Assembly (NCBI GenBank): GCA_021324935.1
Contig: JAJPIE010000067.1
Location: 27,425-91,424 of the forward strand
From: Acidobacteriota bacterium
GTDB lineage: Bacteria; Acidobacteriota; Terriglobia; Acidiferrales; UBA7541
DNA length: 64,000 nucleotides
Reading direction: 5' to 3'
Made by a program: the position numbers and the translations under genes. The notes beneath the pieces were generated by a model that did no database searches, was not told where the DNA came from, and was given only the letters and a program-made list of their open reading frames with translations. Shown piece by piece: positions 37,211 through 46,211 of this stretch (positions are counted from its first letter, which is position 1; each line of letters opens with the position of its first letter).

Positions 37211-37537
37211 TTATCCGGCGCTCGCCTCTGCCCGCAGCATCTTCGCCAGACTGCACAACCGCCCTGCCTCCTCCTTATTTACTTTCACCAATGACACCGA
37301 TCCGGCTCCCGCCGCAATCGCCTCGCGCAACTCCTCCTCATTTTCCACTTCCACCTTCACCAAAACGTCCGCGCGGTCTTCTTCCGTTTCCGCCATCCCC
37401 ACCGCCTCATACGCCGTCATCGCCCGCGGCGTCATCCCCAGCGCCGCCAAACTCAGCGCCTCCTCCACCGCCCCGCGCACACCTCCGGCGCGCGCAATCT
37501 CATTTCGCGTCACCAGAATGAATTTGCCCATTGGCAT
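37211..37537 (-). CDS. NadC-like fragment (truncated quinolinate phosphoribosyltransferase homologue)
   Basis: A 108-residue frame whose two halves resemble the central part of NadC: KFILVTRNEIARAGGVRGAV aligns with the family block (I/L)IKENHI..GGV..AV, and VLVKVEVENEEELREAIAAG with VEVEVENLEEL.EALEAGAD. The lysine and histidine of KENH are T/R and E here, and the MLDN aspartate is missing (SLVKVN). The N-terminal domain is absent, so it cannot be an active NadC. Either a decaying remnant or a small repurposed protein. It sits upstream of birA-coaX, a place where nadC is found in other bacteria. Confidence 0.6.
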   Translation of the reverse strand: MPMGKFILVTRNEIARAGGVRGAVEEALSLAALGMTPRAMTAYEAVGMAETEEDRADVLVKVEVENEEELREAIAAGAGSVSLVKVNKEEAGRLCSLAKMLRAEASAG

Positions 37538-37610
37538 AAACAGTAGGGCCCGGCTTTTTATCCCAGGCGCAGCGAGGGACCGAGGCGGGCCGCTCTTCCT
37601 CTTCCTTCTT

Positions 37611-37720
37611 CCACCTAGCGCTGGCCTTCTATGCCAGTCTCCTCCTCTTCTCTGCGTCCTCAGCGTCTCTGCGTTAAGTTCTCTTCGTCTTTGAACTCTT
37701 GAACCGTGAACTTCTGAACT
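37611..37720 (+). repeat. Three repeat classes in the spacer before valS 3' end
   Basis: In order: hairpin CGCTGGCCTTCTATGCCAGT (about 37615-37637), CTCTGCGTCCTCAGCGTCTC (37650-37675) ending GCGTTAAG, and a TTGAACY heptad run (37690-37718). All read in the + direction. Confidence 0.55.
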
Positions 37721-37722
37721 CC

Positions 37723-40422
37723 TCAGCCTTCCAACTTCCTCTTCCTCTCCCTCATCTTTTCCAGCTCAATCCTCTGCCCCGCCAGCGCCTCTTCCATCCC
37801 TTGAATGATGTTCTCCGGCGCGCGGCTCCGGAACGTCTCATTTCCCAACTGCTTCTCCTTGGAAGCGATTGCCTTTTCCAACCCCTCCAGCTCTTTCTTC
37901 AGCCGCGCCAGTTCCGCCGCTGCATCCACTGTCTCCGCCGCATACGGAATCCGCAAGTCGAATTCCGCCGTCGACCGCATGCCTCCGTCGCCCGCTGGCA
38001 ATTTCCCCGAGAGCACCTTCAGTTCGCTCAAGTTTCCGAGCCTCTGAATGGCCTCCGCATTCGCCCCGATCGTGTTGCGCGTTCTCGCGCTCCCGCTCGC
38101 GATTTCCGCCGCCACCTTCTTCTTCGGATCCAGCTTCATCTCCGCCCGCACCGTCCGCGTTCCCTGGATCACTTCCTGGATCAATCCGAAATCCGCCAGC
38201 GCTGCAGCATCTTTCCATTCCGTCCGTGCTTCGGGATAGGTATCCAGCGCAATCGACTTTGCCCCCGCCCGCTGCGGCAGTTGGTGCCACAACTCTTCCG
38301 TCAAAAACGGCATGAAGGGGTGCAGCAGCCGCAGCGCCGCGTCGAATCCCGCAAACAGATTCTTCCAGGCCGCGTCCGCGCGCTCGCGGTTCGCATTTTG
38401 CAACTCCGGCTTCACCCACTCGATGTACCAGTCGCAGAAATCTCCCCAGAAAAACTGGTAAACACTCTGCGCCGCCTCATGAAACCGGTAATTCGCCAGC
38501 GCATCGTTCACCGTCTCTGCCGTCTCCGCCACACGCGCAAACAGCCACCGGTCAATCAGCGGCACGCCCCCATTCCCTGCGTAGGGCGCCTTACCCCGCG
38601 TCTCCGGCCCCGCCAGCGCCTCAATCGGCGCCCCGCCCTCCTCATACTTGTCCAAATTCACAAACAAAAACCGCGCCGCATTCCATATCTTGTTTGCAAA
38701 CGACCGCGCCCCCAGCAGCCGGTCGTCCGAAAGCACAATGTCCGTTCCCGGCGCCGCCATTGACGCCAGACAAAACCGCATCGCGTCCGTCCCGTACTGC
38801 TCGTTCAGCGCCACCGGATCCAGCCCCGTCCCCTTCGACTTCGACATCTTCTCCCCGCTCGCCGTCCTCACCAGCGAATGCAGGTACACCGCGCGAAAGG
38901 GAACTTGTCCCGTAAAATGAATCCCCAGCATGGCCATCCGCGCCACCCAGAAAAACAAAATGTCATAACCCGTAATCAGCAAGCTTGTCGGGTAATATCG
39001 TTCGAAATCCGCCGTCTTCTCCGGCCAGCCCAGCGTCGAAAACGGCCACAATCCCGAGCTGAACCACGTATCCAGCACGTCCGGATCCTGCTTCAATTCC
39101 CCCGCCCCGCACTTCGCGCACTTCTTCGGCGCTTCCCTCGCAACCGTCACTTCCTGGCAATCTCCGCAGTACCACGCTGGAATCCGGTGCCCCCACCAGA
39201 GCTGCCGCGAAATGGTCCAGTCGCGGATATTCCGCATCCAGTGAAAAAACTCCTGCCGCCTGTTTTCCGGAATAATCTGGATGTCGCCGCGTTCCACCGC
39301 TTCAATCGCCGGCTCCGCCAGCGGCTTCATCTTGCAAAACCACTGCGTCGAAGCCCGCGGTTCCACAATCGTCTTGCTCCGCTCGCACAATCCGATCGCG
39401 CTCACATGTTCCGTAATCTTTTCCAAGAAGCCCTGCTCCTTCAGGTCTTCCACAATCTTCTTCCGCGCCGCAAACCGTTCCAGCCCTTTATACGCGCCGC
39501 CATTCGCATTGATGTGACCGTCCTCGGTCATCACGTCAATCTGTTCCAGTCCGTGTCGCTTGCCCGCTTCCCAGTCGTTCGGATCGTGCGCCGGCGTAAT
39601 CTTCACCGCGCCCGTGCCAAACTCCCGGTCCACCATCTCGTCGCCGATAATCGGAATCTCCCGGTTCATCAGCGGCAAAATCACTTTCTTCCCAAGCAAG
39701 TGTTGGTAGCGCTCATCCTCCGGATGCACCGCCACCGCCGTGTCCCCCAGCATCGTCTCCGGCCTCGTCGTCGCCACCGTCAAATATTCCTTTGACCCCG
39801 CCACCGGATAGCGGATGTGCCACAAATGCCCCGGCCGCTCCTCATGAATCACTTCCAGATCGCTCAGCACCGTCAAGCACACCGGGCACCAGTTCATCAG
39901 CCGGAAATCGCGGTAGATCAATCCCTCTTCGTATAGCCGCACGAAAACTTCATTCACCACCCGCGAAAGTTCCGGCGACAGCGTGAACTTCTCCCGCGAC
40001 CAGTCGCACGATTCCCCAATCTGCTTCATCTGCCGCTGAATCGTCCCGCCGCTCTCTTCCTTCCACTTCCACACCCGCTGGAGGAATTCTTCCCGCCCCA
40101 GGTCCCGGTAATTGATCTTCTGCTCCGCCAGTTGCCGCACTACCACGCGCTGTGTCGAAATCCCCGCGTGATCCGTTCCCGGTAAATAAAGCGTGTTGTA
40201 CCCGCGCATGCGGTGCCAGCGCGTCAGGATATCGATCTCCGTGTGGTCCAGCATGTGCCCGATGTGCAGCGATCCGGTCACGTTCGGCGGCGGAATCACA
40301 ATCGAAAAAACAGGCCCGGGCTTCGCGGGGTCGGCCCGAAACAGCTTTTCCTTCACCCAGTAGTCCGCCCACCTCGGCTCAATCTGCTTCGGTTCATACG
40401 CCTTGGCTATTTCCCGCCCCAT
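37723..40422 (-). CDS. valS: Valyl-tRNA synthetase
   Basis: Class I synthetase for tRNA-Val with editing (CP1) domain. PPPNVTGSLHIGHML holds HIGH near residue 57, the editing-domain block runs about 200-380, and KMSKSKGTGLDP lies near residue 520. The C-terminus from about residue 835 is a coiled coil (ELARLKKELEGLEKAIASKE) that binds the tRNA elbow. 899 residues, full length. Confidence 0.97.
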   Translation of the reverse strand: MGREIAKAYEPKQIEPRWADYWVKEKLFRADPAKPGPVFSIVIPPPNVTGSLHIGHMLDHTEIDILTRWHRMRGYNTLYLPGTDHAGISTQRVVVRQLAEQKINYRDLGREEFLQRVWKWKEESGGTIQRQMKQIGESCDWSREKFTLSPELSRVVNEVFVRLYEEGLIYRDFRLMNWCPVCLTVLSDLEVIHEERPGHLWHIRYPVAGSKEYLTVATTRPETMLGDTAVAVHPEDERYQHLLGKKVILPLMNREIPIIGDEMVDREFGTGAVKITPAHDPNDWEAGKRHGLEQIDVMTEDGHINANGGAYKGLERFAARKKIVEDLKEQGFLEKITEHVSAIGLCERSKTIVEPRASTQWFCKMKPLAEPAIEAVERGDIQIIPENRRQEFFHWMRNIRDWTISRQLWWGHRIPAWYCGDCQEVTVAREAPKKCAKCGAGELKQDPDVLDTWFSSGLWPFSTLGWPEKTADFERYYPTSLLITGYDILFFWVARMAMLGIHFTGQVPFRAVYLHSLVRTASGEKMSKSKGTGLDPVALNEQYGTDAMRFCLASMAAPGTDIVLSDDRLLGARSFANKIWNAARFLFVNLDKYEEGGAPIEALAGPETRGKAPYAGNGGVPLIDRWLFARVAETAETVNDALANYRFHEAAQSVYQFFWGDFCDWYIEWVKPELQNANRERADAAWKNLFAGFDAALRLLHPFMPFLTEELWHQLPQRAGAKSIALDTYPEARTEWKDAAALADFGLIQEVIQGTRTVRAEMKLDPKKKVAAEIASGSARTRNTIGANAEAIQRLGNLSELKVLSGKLPAGDGGMRSTAEFDLRIPYAAETVDAAAELARLKKELEGLEKAIASKEKQLGNETFRSRAPENIIQGMEEALAGQRIELEKMRERKRKLEG

Positions 40423-40666
40423 CCCGACTCCCTCTCTTCAAGTGGCGCAAGCGCTCCTGCCTGTGCAGCCGATCCATGTGCCCCAACTCTTCCACAGCGC
40501 ACTGCAAATTTCCTCCCGCAAAGGTTAATCTTCGAATATACGGTCCCCTCGCTAACCCGTCAATGAAACTGAGATGCTCACGTAATTTGGCCGTCCGTGC
40601 CGTGGCACATGCGCTCCTGCCTGTGCGGCCGCTCCGTTATCATCCATGCACCGCGCACGCCTCCCA
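40423..40666. repeat. Spacer upstream of valS with hairpin repeats
   Basis: Two related copies, AGTGGCGCAAGCGCTCCTGC followed by CTGTGCAGCC (40441-40470) and GTGGCACATGCGCTCCTGCC followed by TGTGCGGCC (40602-40630). Both have the CTCCT loop and GCCTGTGC right arm. No gene seen. Confidence 0.5.
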
Positions 40667-40700
40667 AATACAAAACGGCCCGCCATTTCGGCGGGCCGCA
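40667..40700 (-). terminator. Rho-independent terminator after the receiver-domain gene
   Basis: On the minus strand a perfect 9-bp stem CGGCCCGCC (arms 40690-40698 and 40676-40684) with a five-base loop is followed by TTTTGTATTT. Confidence 0.75.
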
Positions 40701-40726
40701 TAATTCCAATTTGCCTCGATTGAATC

Positions 40727-42574
40727 CTACTTCTTTGCGTCCAGCTCGTCCTTGATAATCGCCTCAATCACCGGCTTCAAAATCTCCTGTGTCACCTTCT
40801 GCAAAACCTCCGGATTCATCTTCGCCAGCACCCGCGCCACCAGCGCATCCATGTCCGTTTGCTGCGCCGCCGCTGCCGGAGCCCTCTGCGTCTCAATCGG
40901 CGGCGCGCTTTCCGCAATTGCTTCCGCCTTTGCTTCTTCGTCTCTTTCCTCGTGCCCCGACTCTTCCTGGGTCAAGGGCGCTGCGGAATACCTCGATTCG
41001 CTTTCCGCGTAGACTGGCACCTCTTGCGTCGCATTCACATCCAAAGGCGATTCCGCCGCATAGACCGATTCCACGGGAGCTTCTTCGGCTCCGCGTTCCT
41101 CCGGCACAAACTGCGCCGGCCCTTCCGCGTGAGCCGGCTCCGCAAATTCTGGTGCCGCGGACTCGGCCACCGCGGGCGCTTCCGTGAACGTCTCCATGGG
41201 CGCCGAAGCCCTTCCGGCAGCCTGCACTCCGCCCTGTTCCGCCAATTCCGCTACGCCCGCACTCACCGTCTCTACAACCGCCGCGGGTTCCGGTTCGTCT
41301 GCCAGGAACTTCTCCGCTTCAGCTACGCTCGATCCCGGCGCAACCAGCTCTGGCGCATCCCAGGTCGCGGCCAGCATCGAAGCCTTTTTCGCTTCCACAT
41401 CCCACGCGGACTCCGCGGAAACACCCCAACTTGGCGCTTCGGCCGCCGGCGCTGCTGGCGCCTCCGCCGTTTTCGGGGTACCGGCCTCTTGCACCGGTGC
41501 CGCAGTCGCAACCCCCGCAGGTGCTTCGTGCGCCTCCGAAGTTTCTTTCACGGTCGCAATCTTTTCCTCAACGGTGTTCGCCAACGCCGCTGCCCAAGCG
41601 TCGCCCGCGAACGGAAACGCCGTTTCCGCCGGCTTACCCTCTATGGTCGAAACTCCCACCGACGGTGCTCCGGCAACTTCCGCCAGTTGGGTCGATCGCA
41701 CCGGGCTCCAGCCGCGTCCCGACGCGATATTTGCCGGCGAATTTCCGTGGAATGCCTCTTCGCGCCAATCCTTCGCCTTGTTGCCGCCCAATGGCGCTCC
41801 AGTCTCTTCCAGCATCTCGTCGAGTCCGCCGGGTCTCCAGCCGCCGCGCGCCGGAGCCTCCTCTTCCTCTTCTTCCTCCACTTCGTCGGTCTCTTCGCCG
41901 CTGCCCCAGTTCCGCGCCTGCTCCAGTTCCTCGATCGGCTTGGACACAAACGCCATGTCGTCTTCCGCTTCAGGCGTTTCCAGCAAGCTCCCAAACGCCA
42001 CCGGCTCCGAACCGGCCGCAATCTTCACCCCCGACGCCGGGGCAGGGAACTCTTCCATTGGTTCCGCTTCAGCCTCGGGAATCGGTGTTCCGCTCAGCGC
42101 CGCCAACTTCGAACTCACTCCTGCATTCAGCAACTCCTTGGCTGCGGGCGCTGCCGCAACTTCCGGAGCCTTTTCCGGCGCTGGCTCATTTCCAATTGCA
42201 ACTCCCGCGCGCGTCAACGCCGATTTCACCATGGAAATCAGCGGATCGGGCGGCACAAACGGTTTCTTCAATACGCCGTCCGCGCCCACGCGCTGCGCTT
42301 CTTGTTCATCCAGGGGATCGAACGCGCCCACTAGCAGAATCACGGGAATGTGCGAAAGCGCGGAATCTTCTTTTACGTACCGGCAAACTTCATATCCATT
42401 CCGCACCGGCATGAACACATCGGCCAAAACCAAATCCGGCTTGACGTCTGAAATTTTCCGCACTGCGGCCTCACCGTTGCCCACGGCGACGACGTCGATG
42501 CCCTGATCCTTCAGGGCCAGCCCCACCATCTTCTGAATGTTACTGTTGTCGTCCGCAACCAGGATCTTGGCCAC
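40727..42574 (-). CDS. Response-regulator receiver protein with long acidic/Ala-rich linker
   Basis: GTG at 42574 is preceded by GGAGG with eight bases between, and the protein then starts VAKILVADDNSNIQKMV. A CheY-like receiver covers residues 1-122: acidic pair DD near 8-9, phospho-acceptor Asp in LVLADVFMP, and the lysine of LKKPF. After it come about 440 residues that are Ala/Glu/Pro-rich, then a conserved-looking amphipathic helix ALVARVLAKMNPEVLQKVTQ near the C-terminus. No output domain is recognised; such proteins often act in polarity or motility complexes. 615 residues. Confidence 0.85.
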   Translation of the reverse strand: MAKILVADDNSNIQKMVGLALKDQGIDVVAVGNGEAAVRKISDVKPDLVLADVFMPVRNGYEVCRYVKEDSALSHIPVILLVGAFDPLDEQEAQRVGADGVLKKPFVPPDPLISMVKSALTRAGVAIGNEPAPEKAPEVAAAPAAKELLNAGVSSKLAALSGTPIPEAEAEPMEEFPAPASGVKIAAGSEPVAFGSLLETPEAEDDMAFVSKPIEELEQARNWGSGEETDEVEEEEEEEAPARGGWRPGGLDEMLEETGAPLGGNKAKDWREEAFHGNSPANIASGRGWSPVRSTQLAEVAGAPSVGVSTIEGKPAETAFPFAGDAWAAALANTVEEKIATVKETSEAHEAPAGVATAAPVQEAGTPKTAEAPAAPAAEAPSWGVSAESAWDVEAKKASMLAATWDAPELVAPGSSVAEAEKFLADEPEPAAVVETVSAGVAELAEQGGVQAAGRASAPMETFTEAPAVAESAAPEFAEPAHAEGPAQFVPEERGAEEAPVESVYAAESPLDVNATQEVPVYAESESRYSAAPLTQEESGHEERDEEAKAEAIAESAPPIETQRAPAAAAQQTDMDALVARVLAKMNPEVLQKVTQEILKPVIEAIIKDELDAKK

Positions 42575-42699
42575 CGGAACGTCCTCCAAACACCCGAACT
42601 TCCTCGGACACGATGATACAAAATGTATTGGAGCATCCAGCGGCGACCCCGTCAATCAAGTCCATGCGCCGTGTGTCGGAAGCGCCTACGCTTCGTTCC

Positions 42700-42753
42700 A
42701 AAAAAACAACCTGTCCCAACGGACAAGGGGTGCGGCCCTCGCCGCACCCCTTG
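42700..42753 (-). terminator. Tandem hairpin terminator after the BamD-like gene
   Basis: On the minus strand a perfect 13-bp stem (CAAGGGGTGCGGC, arms 42741-42753 and 42724-42736, loop of four) is followed by a second small hairpin TGTCC-GTTG-GGACA (42712-42725 region) and then seven T residues (42706-42700). Confidence 0.7.
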
Positions 42754-42765
42754 TTCTCTCTTAAA

Positions 42766-42803
42766 ACTTTTGAACCTTCAACTCTTGAACTTATAACTTG
42801 AGG
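42766..42803 (+). repeat. TTGAACY heptad run
   Basis: Seven-base periodic sequence TTGAACC-TTCAACT-CTTGAAC-TTATAAC near the BamD-like gene end. Relatives lie at 37690, 44424, 47065 and 47972, all in the same orientation. Confidence 0.5.
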
Positions 42804-42815
42804 CTCGGTTCTCTC

Positions 42816-44180
42816 TTACCAGGGGATGATCTTCTTGATCCCCTTCTTCTTGCTGCTGGACTCTTTCGGATTCCCGTTGTCGCTCGATGTCGTCGCCGTC
42901 GTTCCTGCCTTGGAAGCATCGCCATTTGCGTTGCCTTCCGTCGTGGTGGATGCATCCCCAGACTGGCCTGTCGGCGGGTCGCCTGCGTTCGGGTTGTTCG
43001 CATCCGTCGACGCGCTCGATGCGCTGTTGTCCTCGGTCGTCCCGGAATTCGCGTCATCCGCCGCCTTCGCCGACGCCGCTTCTCCGGGCTGTACCGTTTC
43101 CACCACCGCCCGCGAACTGCTCGCTCCTCCGTTCGAGGTACCGCCCCCTCCCGGCCCGGCGCTGCTCACCAGAGCGGTATTTCCGCCTCCCGTCAGCGTG
43201 TCCGTTCCCGGCGTTTCCGAGTCCGGCATCATCTGCGGCGTTCCATGGGCTGCCGCCATGTGCACGTCCGGCGCGGAGTGCATGATCCCCATCGTTCGAT
43301 GGATAATCGATTCCTTTGGTCTCGGCGTGTTTTGCTCCGCTGTCATCCATTCCATGGCTTTCGGGTCCGGCTGCGGAATCGGCTGTCCAAATGCCTTTAG
43401 CTTGTCCTTGGCCATTGCCGCATAATTCGACAGCGGGTAATACTTCACCAATCTCGCGTAGTACCACCCCGCCACGTCTTTCCGTTCGTTCTTTTCGAAC
43501 TCATCGCCCAGCATCCACAGCGCCTGGTCCGTCTTGCTGTAAAGCGGATACCGCAGCACCAGCGGCGCAAGCCTCCCCGCCGTGGCTCTGGGATCCCCTT
43601 TCACGTAATAGTAGTATGCAATCCGGAACTGCCCCTCCGCGATTACTTCCTGCACCTCGCGCAATTTCTGCTCCGCCTTCGGTGCCAGCGGGTCCTTCGG
43701 ATACTTCTGCAGGAACGTCTGAAACTCTTCTTCCGCCATCTTCGTGTGCGTATTGTCCCGGTCCGGCTTGTCCATCTCGTTGTAGTTGGCCATCGCCACT
43801 TGCATCTGCGCGTACGCGGCTTCCGGAAGGAAAGGGAAGAACACGATGAAATCTTTGTAGCCTGCGATCGCCTGCGTGATATTCGCCGTACCCCCTTCTT
43901 TGTAATAGGAATCCGCGATCGCCAGCTTTGCCTTGGCCAGGTATTCGCTGTCCGGATACGTGTTAATCAGCGTCTGCATCCCCAGCCGGCCCACTTCATG
44001 CCGCCCGTGCTTGATATCCTCCAGCGACTTCTCATAGAGCTGCTTGTCCGGCTCGGCCGAATTGCTGGCATCCGTCGACTTATTGATCTTTTTCTTCTTA
44101 TGGAAGGGAAACTGGGCGGAACTGGGACTGGCCGCAACCAGCACCAGCGCACCCAGGAGAAGAAGCGATATGCGCCTCAA
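42816..44180 (-). CDS. BamD-like TPR protein with low-complexity tail
   Basis: The signal peptide (to about residue 22, SAQ) is not followed by a lipobox cysteine, unlike classical BamD. TPR-like repeats cover about residues 40-270, with LINTYPDSEYLAKAKLAIAD and FLQKYPKDPLAPKAEQKL typical of BamD/YfiO, which helps assemble outer-membrane proteins. The last 130 residues are Ser/Gly/Thr/Asn-rich and end in SSSKKKGIKKIIPW. The window also carries a POTRA protein, but 30 kb away. 454 residues. Confidence 0.82.
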   Translation of the reverse strand: MRRISLLLLGALVLVAASPSSAQFPFHKKKKINKSTDASNSAEPDKQLYEKSLEDIKHGRHEVGRLGMQTLINTYPDSEYLAKAKLAIADSYYKEGGTANITQAIAGYKDFIVFFPFLPEAAYAQMQVAMANYNEMDKPDRDNTHTKMAEEEFQTFLQKYPKDPLAPKAEQKLREVQEVIAEGQFRIAYYYYVKGDPRATAGRLAPLVLRYPLYSKTDQALWMLGDEFEKNERKDVAGWYYARLVKYYPLSNYAAMAKDKLKAFGQPIPQPDPKAMEWMTAEQNTPRPKESIIHRTMGIMHSAPDVHMAAAHGTPQMMPDSETPGTDTLTGGGNTALVSSAGPGGGGTSNGGASSSRAVVETVQPGEAASAKAADDANSGTTEDNSASSASTDANNPNAGDPPTGQSGDASTTTEGNANGDASKAGTTATTSSDNGNPKESSSKKKGIKKIIPW

Positions 44181-44556
44181 TCCTCACCTCACTTTTGGCG
44201 TTCGGACTCCGCGCCGCAGCCGCCGGGTCGCTCGATGGCCCCCCGCCGCTGGCTTGGACTTATCCAGTATAACCTGAACGAACGGACAGCCAACCCCAAA
44301 AACCCGTCCCTTCGACCAGCACACGGACGCCTTCTCCTACGATGCCCACACCCCTCCCCCCGGTTTTCCGCATCTCCGCCCTCTTCCTCTCCCCGGTGCG
44401 CTTTCCTTCCTTTCTTTCCTTGCTTCAACTCTTGAACTCTCCAACTTCGCGCTCTTCTACCTCTGCCAATTTTAAACATCCTGTAACATTCCCGCCCGAG
44501 TCCCTATCTACAATCGAATCTGAGCCTTTCCTCTTTAGGGGGACGCGCCTCTCCAC
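44181..44556. other. Divergent intergenic region
   Basis: Separates the BamD-like gene from the ATP-grasp gene and should hold promoters for both. A TTGAACY heptad run lies at 44424-44448. A TACAAT at 44509-44514 could be a -10 box for the rightward gene but lacks a clear -35. Nothing else is seen. Confidence 0.4.
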
Positions 44557-45843
44557 ATGGAAAAAAAGAAATTTCTCTTTGCCTCCATCTCCAGCCTCAT
44601 CGGTGACATCGCCTGGCAAGTGGTCAAGGAAGGCCACGAAGTCCGTTATTACGTCGAAAACGAAAAAGAACGCGACATCGCCGACGGTTTTGTTCCCAAA
44701 TCCACCGACTACGAAAAAGACTGCAAATGGGCCGACATCGTCGTCTTCGACGACACTCTCGGCCAGGGCGCCAAGGCCCAGGCCCTTCGCGCCTCCGGCA
44801 AGCCCGTCATCGGCGGCACTCCCTATACCGACAATCTCGAAGACGACCGCTCCTTCGGCCAGGAAGAGTTAAAAAAAGCCGGCGTCACTATCATCCCCTA
44901 TCAGGACTTCGATTCTTTCGATCCCGCCATCGAATTCGTTAAGAAGAATCCAGACCGCTACGTCATCAAGCCTAGCGGCGAAGCCCAGAACGTCAAGCGC
45001 CGCCTCTTTGTCGGCGAGGAGGAAGACGGCGAGGATGTGATCGGCATGCTGGAGGCCTACAAGAAAGCCTTTTCCGAGGAGATCAAGGTCTTCCAGCTCC
45101 AACGTCGCGTTACCGGAGTCGAAGTCGCCGTCGGTGCCTTTTTTAACGGCAAGAAATTCATCACCCCCATCAACATCAATTTCGAGCACAAAAAGCTTTT
45201 TCCCGGCGAAGTCGGCCCGCCCACCGGCGAAATGGGCACCACTATGTTCTGGAGTGAGCCCAATGTGCTCTTCACTCGCACGCTCCTCAAAATGGAATCC
45301 AAGCTCGCCGAGGAAGGCTACGTCGGCTATATCGATCTCAACTGTATCGTCAACAACAACGGCATCTACCCGCTCGAATTCACCTCCCGCTTCGGCTATC
45401 CCACCATCAGCATTCAGCAGGAAGGTATCCTTACGCCCATCAGCGATTTCTTCTGGGAACTCGCCAACGGTCAGGAACCCAAATGGCGCACCCGCAGCGG
45501 TTTTCAGATCGGCATCCGCATCGTCGTTCCGCCATTCCCCTTCGACGACGAAGCCACCTTCGAATCCTTCTCCAAAAACGCCGCCATTGTTTTCAAGCGC
45601 CCCATGAACGAAGGCATCCACATCGAAGATGTGAAAATCGTCAACAAACAGTGGCTCGTTGCCGGCACCTCAGGTGTCGTCCTGATCGTCTGCGGCCTTG
45701 GCCAGACCATGAAGCAAGCCCAGGCTCAGGCATACTCCCGCATCAAAAACATCCTCATCCCCAACATGTATTACCGCACCGACATCGGTGACCGCTGGGT
45801 CGAAGACTCCGACAAGCTTCACAACTGGGGCTATCTCCGCTAG
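44557..45843 (+). CDS. PurD-like ATP-grasp ligase of uncertain substrate
   Basis: ATP-grasp enzyme related to phosphoribosylamine-glycine ligase. VGPPTGEMGTTMF corresponds to the GPNTGGMG signature of PurD, YIDLNCIVNNNGIYPLEFTS to its metal/ATP-binding strand, and the C-terminal CGLGQTMKQAQAQAY and MYYRTDIGDR match the PurD C-domain. The N-terminal FASISSLIGDIAWQVVKEGH lacks the usual GREHA glycine-binding loop, and QRRVTGVEVAVGAFFNG differs from PurD. A true PurD function is therefore doubtful. 428 residues; purS is in this window but 29 kb away. Confidence 0.8.
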   Translation: MEKKKFLFASISSLIGDIAWQVVKEGHEVRYYVENEKERDIADGFVPKSTDYEKDCKWADIVVFDDTLGQGAKAQALRASGKPVIGGTPYTDNLEDDRSFGQEELKKAGVTIIPYQDFDSFDPAIEFVKKNPDRYVIKPSGEAQNVKRRLFVGEEEDGEDVIGMLEAYKKAFSEEIKVFQLQRRVTGVEVAVGAFFNGKKFITPININFEHKKLFPGEVGPPTGEMGTTMFWSEPNVLFTRTLLKMESKLAEEGYVGYIDLNCIVNNNGIYPLEFTSRFGYPTISIQQEGILTPISDFFWELANGQEPKWRTRSGFQIGIRIVVPPFPFDDEATFESFSKNAAIVFKRPMNEGIHIEDVKIVNKQWLVAGTSGVVLIVCGLGQTMKQAQAQAYSRIKNILIPNMYYRTDIGDRWVEDSDKLHNWGYLR

Positions 45844-46211
45844 CCTCACCCGCGTGTGTCGGATTTTTTGCCCTCCTGTTGTGGCCGAACTTTAGATCGG
45901 CCGCCTCATCTATAAATCGGCCACCTCGTCCGCACATACCTGGCCGACCTCGGCGGTGTGTTGCACAGGCTTGCCCCGAGCCTCCAAGGGCGCTCTTGTC
46001 TGTGCCGCGTCCACTTCAATCGCGGCGTCTCCGTTGACTCTCCGCTCCTCCGCTGGCTCGTTGGTGAACTCTTCTCTGTGTCCTCCGCGCTTCTGCGTTT
46101 AGCTCCTTAATCTTGTTCGACTTCTCCCTAACCTCTTGTACCTTTCATCTTTGAACTGGCGTCGCCTTCCGTTATCATCTTCACCGCGCGAAATTCTCCC
46201 AAGGAGTCCCC
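45844..46211. repeat. Gene-free repeat region before the selenoprotein gene
   Basis: Hairpins GGCCGA-ACTTTAGA-TCGGCC (45883-45902), a related AAATCGGCC (45913), a split GCACAGGC..GTCTGTGC element (about 45965-46002), a CTCTGYG block (about 46036-46108, ending GCGTTTAG) and a heptad-like run near 46128-46158. AAGGAG before the next ATG is its ribosome-binding site. Confidence 0.5.

Noticed and set aside
41184..42506. A 440-codon open frame on the + strand opposite the receiver-domain gene
   Set aside because: It is antisense to a gene with a recognisable receiver domain and a strong Shine-Dalgarno, and its Ala/Ser-rich translation has no family features. Long antisense frames are expected in GC-rich coding DNA.
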